From contig CAZAON010000275.1 in the NCBI GenBank assembly GCA_964486655.1, positions 1-6,470 of the forward strand: a stretch of DNA of 6,470 nt, read 5' to 3'. Shown here piece after piece: positions 1-5,836 of the stretch. A program made the translations under genes and the position numbers. Source of the stretch: JADKIH01 sp964486655 (GTDB lineage Bacteria; Bacteroidota; Bacteroidia; AKYH767-A; 2013-40CM-41-45). Numbering within the stretch: position 1 is the first letter of the stretch; the number at the start of each line of letters is the position of its first letter. The notes under the pieces were generated by a model. The model ran no database searches. It was not told the DNA's origin and saw only the letters and a program-made list of their open reading frames with translations.

Positions 1-1
1 G

Positions 2-1774
2 CCCGATACGAATTACCTTGGAGATGTAGAGTGGAATAGCTTGTGGAAATACACATACGTATCCGGAAACGGCAGTGGCAGCGGCGGAGTATGGGAAGAT
101 CGTTCCGCTAATTTGCCAACAACGGGCGGACCCTTCGATAAATACCAATCGCAGGGATCATACGATATCACCCTTCGCGTTAAACCAAACGATCCGAATA
201 CTCTATTTATCGGCGGAACAAATCTTTACCGCTCTACCAATGCATTTGCCGATCCGACACAAACAACCTTTATTGGAGGGTATGAAATAGGAGCCTCTTT
301 GCCTGTAGTAGACGCATATCTAAATCATCATCCCGATCAGCATGAAATAGTTTTTCTTCCATCCGATCCAAACACGATGATATCAGCAAACGATGGAGGA
401 ATTTTTAAAACAACCGACAATACAGCTTCGACTGTTGTTTGGACATCACTGAATAATGGATACCTGACAACACAATTTTATACGTGTGCAATCGATCATG
501 CATCCGTCGATGATGTAATTATCGGTGGAGCGCAGGACAATGGTTCCTGGTTTACAAACTCTTCTAATCCGACAGCTCCATGGGTCTCACCAAGAAGCGG
601 TGATGGAAGTTACTGCGCGATAGCGGATAATAAATCGGCCTATTATTTCTCCATACAAAACGGAAAAATGATGAAAGCAAAACTCGATGCGGCCGGAGTC
701 ATCGATAGTTTCGCGCGCATTGATCCTATCGGTGGCGACAGCGATTATGTTTTCATCAACCCGTACATTATCGATCCAAATAATAACAACATCATGTATC
801 TCGCGGGCGGAAAACATTTGTGGCGTAACGATGATCTGAGCGGAATTCCCTATGCTTCAAACTGGGATTCGATCACGACAAATTGGGTGATGTTTCCTGA
901 TACATTGCCAATTGCTTCCATGAAAATTACGGCTCTTGCGGCCTCGACTGTTCCCGCAAACAGACTTTATTACGGAACATCTTATCAGTATTTATTTCGA
1001 ATCGACAATGCAAATACTGGAACCCCTTCCCGAACAAATATAACCGGATTACTTTCTCCGAATAATTTTCCGGTCGCATCAAACATAAGTTCAATTGCCG
1101 TAGATCCGACAAATGCGGATAATCTTATGGTTTCATTTTCGAACTATAATGTATACAGCATTTTTTATTCTAATGATGGCGGAACAACCTGGCAGAGAGT
1201 TGCCGGCAATCTGGAAGCAAACTCATCGGGTACCGGAAATGGTCCTTCCGTTCGCTGGCTGAAGATTCTCCCGGTAACAGGAGGAACGGTTTATCTGGCA
1301 GCGACAAGCACCGGACTTTATGCCACAACATTTTTAGATGGATTGAATACGGTTTGGGTGCAACAGGGTACGAATACAATCGGAAATGCGGTATGTGATA
1401 TGATTGATTACAGGCCGACAGACGGATTAGTAGTTGTAGCAACTCATTGTCATGGAATTTTCAGTTCGAATATTACGGATGTAAGTGATATTGTTAGTGT
1501 CAAAGATCTTTCGGTAAGAAAAGTAAATTCATTGGAAGTATATCCAAATCCGGCCACAACAGGAGCTACCATAAAATATTCTTTGTCAAAATCGCAACAT
1601 GTACGAATGGAATTACTGAATGAAATGGGCCAGACTGTAAAGATTCTGAAAGACATGAAACAGGAAGAATCGACTTATGAATATTATCTGGCCAGAAATG
1701 AGTTGAAATCCGGATTGTATTATATTCGATTATCCGGAGAAAGCAAAAAGGTAGCTAAACTGGTGATTCAGTAG
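2..1774 (+). CDS. Secreted beta-propeller (Asp-box/VPS10-like) protein with T9SS type A sorting domain, 5' partial
   Basis: The reading frame is open to the left edge, so the start lies outside the window; the TTG at 41 is only an in-frame leucine codon. The visible part has 590 residues, counted from the codon at 2. Most of it looks like a beta-propeller of the sialidase/sortilin (BNR, VPS10) type. There is a canonical Asp-box, SNDGGTTW, at residues 390-397, a degenerate one (SANDGG) at 128-133, and recurrent 'DP.N...(L/M)' strands such as PNDPNTLFIGG and VDPTNADNLMVS. Residues 511-590 are a T9SS type A sorting domain: LEVYPNPATTG, then a LLNEMGQ strand, then SGLYYIRL and a final KLVIQ. By family knowledge the tail directs export across the outer membrane, after which it is removed and the protein is often attached to surface lipopolysaccharide. 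Catalytic residues of a true sialidase or glycosidase cannot be identified, so enzyme or binding protein are both possible. It converges on the minus-strand gene. Confidence 0.9.
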   Translation, partial: PDTNYLGDVEWNSLWKYTYVSGNGSGSGGVWEDRSANLPTTGGPFDKYQSQGSYDITLRVKPNDPNTLFIGGTNLYRSTNAFADPTQTTFIGGYEIGASLPVVDAYLNHHPDQHEIVFLPSDPNTMISANDGGIFKTTDNTASTVVWTSLNNGYLTTQFYTCAIDHASVDDVIIGGAQDNGSWFTNSSNPTAPWVSPRSGDGSYCAIADNKSAYYFSIQNGKMMKAKLDAAGVIDSFARIDPIGGDSDYVFINPYIIDPNNNNIMYLAGGKHLWRNDDLSGIPYASNWDSITTNWVMFPDTLPIASMKITALAASTVPANRLYYGTSYQYLFRIDNANTGTPSRTNITGLLSPNNFPVASNISSIAVDPTNADNLMVSFSNYNVYSIFYSNDGGTTWQRVAGNLEANSSGTGNGPSVRWLKILPVTGGTVYLAATSTGLYATTFLDGLNTVWVQQGTNTIGNAVCDMIDYRPTDGLVVVATHCHGIFSSNITDVSDIVSVKDLSVRKVNSLEVYPNPATTGATIKYSLSKSQHVRMELLNEMGQTVKILKDMKQEESTYEYYLARNELKSGLYYIRLSGESKKVAKLVIQ

Positions 1775-1781
1775 TTTTTTG

Positions 1782-1858
1782 GCGAAGTCTGTCGCTAATT
1801 ACGCATTCAAAATAAAGCAACAAGTTTGAAGCGAAGACTTCGTCCCTCAGCCCAGGGA
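1782..1858. terminator. Inverted repeats in the convergent gap, possible bidirectional terminator
   Basis: Two inverted repeats lie between the converging stop codons. GCGAAGTCT (1782-1790) pairs with AGACTTCGT (1835-1843) over nine bases with one G-U pair, but the loop is 44 bases. TCCCT (1843-1847) pairs with AGGGA (1854-1858) around a six-base loop, six bases past the minus-strand stop. A run of six T follows the plus-strand stop directly (1775-1780) but sits before the hairpin, so this is not a textbook intrinsic terminator in either direction. The location is right for transcription to end from both sides; the structure is weak. Confidence 0.28.
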
Positions 1859-1863
1859 AACCA

Positions 1864-3864
1864 TCACCTCACAACCGTCACCTTTCCCACATATTCATGC
1901 TCCTCTCCATGTCCATCCTGTAAATTTATTTTATAAACATAAGTGCCATCATGGGCATTATGTCCTTTCCAAGGAACATTCAAATCTGTTGTGGTAAAAA
2001 TTTCTTCACCCCAGCTATTAAAAATTTTCATTTCATATGTACTGATCCCCGAGCCCGTACCGGTAAATGAATCATTCATTCCGTCTCCGTTCGGAGTAAA
2101 TGCATTCGGCACGTAAAATGAAAATGCAGCATCAATGAATACAGTTATGCCTGTTATATTGGTGCAGCCATAGATATCGGTGACCATTAATGTAATTTGA
2201 AATTGACCGGTATCATTGTAATAATGTTGACCACTTTCATCAGAAGAGTATGAACCATCGCCGAAATCCCAATGACTGATTGCAGTACCTTGAGTCATAT
2301 CAATAAAAGAAATTTTCGAGTCAGGGAGTTGTGCGCGATCAGGTGTGACCGATAATTTTGCTAATGGTAGAGGACGGACAGTAATATTTTCCTGTGCTGA
2401 ATTACTGCAACCTGTTGCGGGATCGGTGTAGGTATAAGTAATCTGGTGTGTGCCAATTGATGCGGTTTGCGGATTGAATTCATTATTCATAATACCCAAA
2501 CCATTGTACTGACCTCCCGGGGGTGATGCATAATTCAATAGAACAGGATTCGCATCGCTGCAAATATCAGCGGGATGAGAAAAAGTTATTATAGGAGGAG
2601 ATTGAATTTGAATTGTGGTGATGACTATACTATCGCAACCCGTTCCGCTCTGTAAAGTATCGTAATATGGTCCGGCCGAAATGTAAATATGAGAGTTAAA
2701 CAAATAGGATTCGCCCGGACAAAGAGACTGTACATTGTTTGAAGTAATATAAGGCATGATTGTAAGTTGGGTATTCACTATGGAATCGCAGCCGCTAACC
2801 GTTGAAAGGGTATCGAAATAATTTCCGGCGATTGAATAAATATGTGAATTGAAAATATATTGTCCGCCTTCACAAATGGTTTGAGGATTCAAAATGTTTA
2901 ACGAAGAAGATATTCTAAGATCCGTTACGATAATGGAATCACAGCCCAGGCCGGTTACGAGAGTGTCATAATAGATTCCGTTAAAGGAATAGGTGTGCGA
3001 ATTAATTGTGTAAGATTGTCCGTTGCATAAACTAATAATTTGATTTGTGCTATAAGACGGAATTACGGTAATCGATTTATAAATCGTATCGCTGCATAAA
3101 TTATTAGAAGTAACAACCAATTGTACGTTATATATTCCGGGAGCAGAATAATTGTGTAACGGATTTTGTAAAGTTGAAGTACTGTTATCGCCAAAATCCC
3201 AGTGAAATCCGGTCAATGTGCCCGGAGAATTAATTGATGAGGTAGCCGATGAAAAAGCGATTCCATTATTCTGACAATTGTTCGTAAAAGTGAAATCGGC
3301 TGTGAGCGGATTCTTCACGCCCCAGTTTATATTCGTAAAATTTTCGGGAGTAGTTGAAAAAACTGTAATACAGGAAATTGTTCCGGGAAATTCAAGCACA
3401 CAATATCCTTCATGACCTTCAAGAGTCGTATTGCTGTGATAAATATTGCCACCTCCGTCGTACAGTACATTATAAGGAGATGAGAAGTCCAGTGAAACGG
3501 TTATCCAGGCGGATCCGACCGACGAAAGCAGCAGGACAGGATCGGTTACAGGCGGAGAAAAGCAGATGGTTGTTACGCCCGAAGTTGCGGCGGCGCCACT
3601 GGCCCAGTTCAAACGGGGAACAGTATCATTAACCGGAGCATCCGGATAGCCGGCGAAAGATGAGTAATTATATATATCAGGAGTAAAATTAAAATTGTAG
3701 TTCGCCATCATTCGGATATTAACGATGGCACCGTTTACATTAATAACGCCGGCAGCAGTATCAGTTTGTCCCTGATCACGCCATTGAGCCCATACATAAT
3801 TGCATTGGGCGAACGATTGAAGCTGACCAAATAGAATAGCAATAAAGAGTACAAAATTCTTCAT
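1864..3864 (-). CDS. Multidomain PKD/repeat surface protein with T9SS type B (gliding motility-associated) C-terminal domain
   Basis: Complete, 666 residues. I start it at the ATG at 3864; the TTG just before it is in frame but ATG gives a textbook signal peptide, and an in-frame stop lies 13 codons upstream. Residues 1-19 are a signal peptide ending SFA, with Gln20 as the likely mature N-terminus. Residues 21-186 are a beta-rich domain I do not recognise (Cys at 21, 101, 155, 165); the segment CFSPPVTDPVLLL recalls 'choice-of-anchor' adhesin sandwiches. PKD domains lie at about 187-269 (WDFGD at 222-226) and 500-577 (WDFGD at 532-536). Three 51-residue repeats occupy about 274-420, and an Ig-like domain with PPGGQYNGLGI lies at 421-497. 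Residues 583-666 are the type B tail: YVPNAFTPNGDGMND, then KIFNSWGEEIF, then WKGHNAHDGTYVYKI and a final GKVTVVR. By family, type B tails are found on surface or released proteins, including some gliding adhesins. An adhesin or binding role is inferred; no catalytic motif is visible. Confidence 0.95.
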   Translation of the reverse strand: MKNFVLFIAILFGQLQSFAQCNYVWAQWRDQGQTDTAAGVINVNGAIVNIRMMANYNFNFTPDIYNYSSFAGYPDAPVNDTVPRLNWASGAAATSGVTTICFSPPVTDPVLLLSSVGSAWITVSLDFSSPYNVLYDGGGNIYHSNTTLEGHEGYCVLEFPGTISCITVFSTTPENFTNINWGVKNPLTADFTFTNNCQNNGIAFSSATSSINSPGTLTGFHWDFGDNSTSTLQNPLHNYSAPGIYNVQLVVTSNNLCSDTIYKSITVIPSYSTNQIISLCNGQSYTINSHTYSFNGIYYDTLVTGLGCDSIIVTDLRISSSLNILNPQTICEGGQYIFNSHIYSIAGNYFDTLSTVSGCDSIVNTQLTIMPYITSNNVQSLCPGESYLFNSHIYISAGPYYDTLQSGTGCDSIVITTIQIQSPPIITFSHPADICSDANPVLLNYASPPGGQYNGLGIMNNEFNPQTASIGTHQITYTYTDPATGCSNSAQENITVRPLPLAKLSVTPDRAQLPDSKISFIDMTQGTAISHWDFGDGSYSSDESGQHYYNDTGQFQITLMVTDIYGCTNITGITVFIDAAFSFYVPNAFTPNGDGMNDSFTGTGSGISTYEMKIFNSWGEEIFTTTDLNVPWKGHNAHDGTYVYKINLQDGHGEEHEYVGKVTVVR
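2605..3045 (-). repeat. Three tandem 51-residue Cys-containing repeats inside the PKD protein
   Basis: Each unit reads roughly C-x-G-x-S/Q-Y-x-x-N-S-H-x-Y-(7 residues)-Y/F-D-T-L-(6)-G-C-D-S-I. The leading cysteines are residues 280, 331 and 382, exactly 51 apart, and the GC-D-S cysteines are 308, 359 and 410, each 28 residues after its partner. Regular spacing suggests one disulfide-bonded module per unit (inferred). Similar 'YYDTL...GCDSI' repeats are common in large secreted Bacteroidota proteins. DNA identity between units is lower than protein similarity, so these are diverged copies, not a recent expansion. Confidence 0.9.
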
Positions 3865-3921
3865 CAAGCAGAGGGGGGGCTTTAGGAGATTATTGTAGAC
3901 TCAGTTAAAATGAGTATGGGT

Positions 3922-3952
3922 TAAAATTAGTATTTATTATATAAAAAACAAG
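3922..3952 (-). promoter_or_regulatory. Candidate promoter for the minus-strand PKD protein gene
   Basis: Read on the minus strand, CTTG (3952-3949) is followed after 19 bases by TAATTTTA (3929-3922). This matches the Bacteroidota pattern TTTG / TAnnTTTG with mismatches in both boxes (CTTG for TTTG, final A for G). Transcription would start near 3915, giving a leader of about 50 bases that includes a C7 tract. The surroundings are AT-rich, so a chance match is possible. Confidence 0.3.
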
Positions 3953-4082
3953 CCCGAATTTGGCGAACGTCTGTTAAGGTTGACGGATTTGCTCCCGGAC
4001 AAACTTTTGAAAAAGCTGTTTGAAAAAGTGCCTGAAATTCACGGCTGAATGAGTACAATGCGATTTTAAGATTAGCATTCAT
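3927..4082 (-). CDS. Doubtful 51-aa ORF upstream of the PKD protein gene
   Basis: An ATG at 4082 opens a frame of 51 codons ending in TAA at 3929-3927. It lies on the same strand as the PKD protein gene and 62 bases ahead of it, in a different frame. The product starts MNANLKIALYSF and contains KVCPGANPSTLTDVRQIRAC; it has no signal peptide, membrane span or family motif that I recognise. There is no Shine-Dalgarno sequence, though that is normal here. The opposite strand is also open over 3914-4048, so the frame may be a by-product of the locally balanced composition, or a remnant of a former gene or repeat. The candidate promoter of the downstream gene overlaps its 3' end, which argues weakly against it. 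Confidence 0.2.
   Translation of the reverse strand: MNANLKIALYSFSREFQALFQTAFSKVCPGANPSTLTDVRQIRACFLYNKY
4006..4028. repeat. Short tandem direct repeat TTTGAAAAAG, period 13
   Basis: TTTGAAAAAG occurs at 4006-4015 and again at 4019-4028, separated by CTG; the second copy is followed by TG, so the similarity runs slightly beyond the exact ten bases. A period of 13 breaks any reading frame across it. It could be a small slippage duplication or a pair of protein-binding sites. No function is supported beyond the repeat itself. Confidence 0.5.
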
Positions 4083-4093
4083 CTCATAACAAC

Positions 4094-4125
4094 TTTGATT
4101 TTTTATTAATTTCTTGCTATATTAG
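4094..4125 (+). promoter_or_regulatory. Candidate Bacteroidota-type promoter for the 4253 gene
   Basis: TTTG (4094-4097) is followed after exactly 20 bases by TATATTAG (4118-4125), which matches TAnnTTTG at all but one of the defined positions. Transcription would begin near 4132 and leave a leader of about 120 bases before the ATG at 4253. A similar sequence, CATCTC-ATAACA-TTTGA, surrounds the TTTG box of the promoter candidate before the oxidoreductase gene. This is the best promoter match in the gap, but it rests on the consensus alone. Confidence 0.4.
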
Positions 4126-4169
4126 CATTTAATTATCTTACAATATTTTAATATTTATATTCACTTTAA

Positions 4170-4256
4170 ATGAAATGGTTTATTCTCATTTTACTTTTTA
4201 AATTATATTCAGTACTTTTTCCGTTAATATTCAAATTAGAACATAAATCCTCATGA
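4170..4256 (+). CDS. Doubtful 28-aa hydrophobic ORF overlapping the next start codon (ATGA)
   Basis: ATG at 4170 opens 28 codons ending in TGA at 4254-4256, which overlaps the ATG of the propeller gene at 4253 as ATGA. The peptide begins MKWFILILLFKLY and ends KLEHKSS: a lysine, a hydrophobic stretch long enough for one membrane pass, and a charged tail. It starts about 40 bases after the predicted transcription start. The four-base overlap is typical of translational coupling, so it could be a leader peptide. Against this, T-rich DNA yields Phe, Leu and Ile codons by chance. A 6-bp hairpin, AAATGA/TCATTT (4168-4173 with 4186-4191), covers its start codon. I cannot separate gene from chance. 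Confidence 0.22.
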   Translation: MKWFILILLFKLYSVLFPLIFKLEHKSS

Positions 4257-5758
4257 AAATGAAGTTTACCTGCAGCATTATTTTACTGATAATCAGTATA
4301 AATGTTAAAGCTCAGTATCAATTGCAATGGGTGAAAGCTTTGACTGATTCAGTCAGCTATAGTCATGCTGAATCAATGATCCTTGACACTTCAGGAAATG
4401 TTTTCGTTAATGGATTTATGGACACAGCCTCTACTATTAAATCTGCACTCTTTTCATATGATTCGATGGGTACGGAAAGATTCAGAACGGTTCCGGATTT
4501 TTTAGAACTTGCTTTCACATGGCGTTTATTCAAATTAGATAATAAAATTATTTCTGCCGGTCATTACGAAGATCAAAGCGGAACGAATAATATGTTTTAT
4601 ACTGAATTTAATGCAAATGGTGATAGTGTAACAGGTGGAATTTTTAATTCACCCGGATTCGCCTCTCCTGATGATTTCAGCGATGCATGTGTTGACAGTC
4701 GTGGAAATGTATACCTGGCCGGACTAATGAAGGATGGGTCAGACATGGTCGCCGGTATCTGCCGGTATGATACAGGTGGAAATTTCAGATGGTCAAGCAC
4801 ATTCTCGAATTTACCCGGATGGAATACGGGATATGTCAGGGCAGCTGAACTTACCGGAGATTCCGGAATTTATTTATGGACCTTTAATTTCAGTGGTGTC
4901 GGTTCGCTCTTGTATTATGATTCCGCCGGAGTGTTCAAATGGCAGACAGAATTGCCTTTACAAGTAAATGAATGTCATGCCGCATTTGCAGTTGACAAAA
5001 ACGGGAATGCAATTATAGGTGGATCAAAAAATAACAAGTGCGGACTCGCTAAAACTAATCTGACAGGAGATACTATCTGGACCGTACAATTTACCCATCC
5101 ATATAATGGAGGTGCAACCGGTGATATTACAAATGTTCTTACGGATACTGCGGGAAATATTTATGTACTGGGTACGGGAAATTCGGCCGGGTCATATGGC
5201 ATTGTTGCCGGCATTTCATCGACCGGCCAATTACTTTGGTCAGATACAATTACCGGAGGTTCATTATTAAATAAGAACAAAGAGAATTTTTATTTAAATA
5301 ATAATGTATTAACAGTGGTTAATTCTAATTTTAATTCCGTATTGTATCAATATGATTTATCAGGGAACAGGCTTACGAATATGATATTATCAATTCCTGA
5401 CTTTCCATCACCGGAAGTGAGTGATATAATTTTTACAGGCCAAAGTATGTATCTGTGCGGGTTGCAGCGTGATGGATCTTCCAGGATTGGGTATGTTGCC
5501 AAATTTAATTCAACAATTAATACTATTGATCAAATCGAGTCAAATCACTTTTTATTGTATCCAAATCCTGTCCTTGATGATATTTTAATCAAAGGTATCA
5601 GTAATTCTTATTATAAAATAATTAACTCGTCCGGTCAGGTTATTCTAGACGGATACCAGGTCGGTAATTTGATTAATGTTAGTAGAATCCGTCCGGGGAA
5701 TTATTTTCTGGTCTTTCCTGGAAAGCAGCATTACGCATTTAAATTTTTAAGAAATTAA
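4253..5758 (+). CDS. Secreted beta-propeller (SBBP-like) protein with T9SS type A sorting domain
   Basis: Complete, 501 residues. The start ATG at 4253 gives MKMKF; an in-frame ATG two codons on would serve equally well. Residues 1-20 are a signal peptide ending NVKA, with Gln21 as the likely mature N-terminus. The body is built from propeller-like units in which 'D.(S/A/R)GN(V/I)(Y/F)..G' is followed by '(Y)D..G...W': DTSGNVFVNGF (45-55), DSRGNVYLAGL (148-158), DKNGNAIIGGS (248-258), DTAGNIYVLGT (298-308), with paired strands RYDTGGNFRW (171-180), YYDSAGVFKW (221-230) and ISSTGQLLW (321-329). This resembles SBBP (beta-propeller) repeat proteins. Residues 433-501 are a short type A sorting domain: FLLYPNPVLDD, IINSSGQVILDG, IRPGNYFLVF and a final FKFLRN. 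By family it is exported through T9SS to the surface or medium; its ligand is unknown and no catalytic residues are evident. The gene is visibly more AT-rich than the partial gene at the left edge. Confidence 0.93.
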   Translation: MKMKFTCSIILLIISINVKAQYQLQWVKALTDSVSYSHAESMILDTSGNVFVNGFMDTASTIKSALFSYDSMGTERFRTVPDFLELAFTWRLFKLDNKIISAGHYEDQSGTNNMFYTEFNANGDSVTGGIFNSPGFASPDDFSDACVDSRGNVYLAGLMKDGSDMVAGICRYDTGGNFRWSSTFSNLPGWNTGYVRAAELTGDSGIYLWTFNFSGVGSLLYYDSAGVFKWQTELPLQVNECHAAFAVDKNGNAIIGGSKNNKCGLAKTNLTGDTIWTVQFTHPYNGGATGDITNVLTDTAGNIYVLGTGNSAGSYGIVAGISSTGQLLWSDTITGGSLLNKNKENFYLNNNVLTVVNSNFNSVLYQYDLSGNRLTNMILSIPDFPSPEVSDIIFTGQSMYLCGLQRDGSSRIGYVAKFNSTINTIDQIESNHFLLYPNPVLDDILIKGISNSYYKIINSSGQVILDGYQVGNLINVSRIRPGNYFLVFPGKQHYAFKFLRN

Positions 5759-5795
5759 TTTATTCGAAACGCTGTGTCCCATCTCGTTATAACAG

Positions 5796-5827
5796 TTTGA
5801 AAATGCTGGTTTGAATAATTACCTTAC
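5796..5827 (+). promoter_or_regulatory. Candidate promoter for the oxidoreductase gene
   Basis: TTTG (5796-5799) is followed after 20 bases by TACCTTAC (5820-5827), a partial match to TAnnTTTG. The overlapping TACTTTTA (5825-5832) is a better -7 box, but then the spacing is 25. Either way transcription would start only a few bases from the ATG at 5837, giving a very short leader. The 78-base gap after the propeller gene is long enough for an independent promoter, which fits the lack of any functional link between the two genes. Confidence 0.3.
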
Positions 5828-5836
5828 TTTTACCCT

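Larger units (their letters stand above)
3865..4252. other. Divergent intergenic region, 388 bases
   Basis: The gap between the two divergent signal-peptide genes should hold both promoters. It has two parts. Positions about 3951-4050 have near-balanced base composition and are open in a frame on each strand. Positions about 4051-4252 are strongly AT-rich, as expected for promoter DNA. It also holds a G7 tract (3873-3879), a weak hairpin ACTCA/TGAGT (3899-3903 with 3911-3915), a 10-base direct repeat (4006-4028), a nine-base direct repeat 50 bases apart (4071, 4121) and two small ORFs listed separately. There is no tRNA, transposase or convincing riboswitch fold. Confidence 0.8.

Noticed and set aside
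41..43. TTG at 41 as the start of the left-edge protein
   Set aside because: The frame is open without a stop to position 2 and the upstream residues (PDTNYLGDVEWNS) continue the propeller; the gene is simply cut by the window edge.
1170..1442. 90-codon minus-strand ORF antisense to the Asp-box protein
   Set aside because: No recognisable domain, atypical composition (many Leu, Ser, Pro, His) and full overlap with the well-supported propeller frame.
20..1774. The Asp-box protein as a true sialidase
   Set aside because: Asp-boxes and a propeller fold occur in many non-enzymatic proteins, and the arginine triad and other catalytic residues could not be placed, so only the fold is claimed.
3378..3632. 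84-codon plus-strand ORF inside the PKD protein gene
   Set aside because: It is rich in Arg, Lys and Gln with no family features and lies wholly antisense to a convincingly coding frame.
3801..3864. PKD protein as a lipoprotein because Cys21 follows the signal peptide
   Set aside because: The residues before the cysteine (SFAQ) do not form a lipobox, which needs a small residue at -1 and usually Leu at -3; an Ala-Gln signal peptidase I site fits better with a T9SS tail.
3865..3867. TTG one codon upstream as the start of the PKD protein
   Set aside because: The adjacent ATG gives the standard MKNF signal peptide; nothing favours the rarer codon.
5767..5798. Imperfect inverted repeat AAACGCTGT/ACAGTTT as a terminator of the propeller gene
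   Set aside because: The arms match only with a two-base gap, the loop is long, and no T tract follows; it also overlaps the likely promoter of the next gene.
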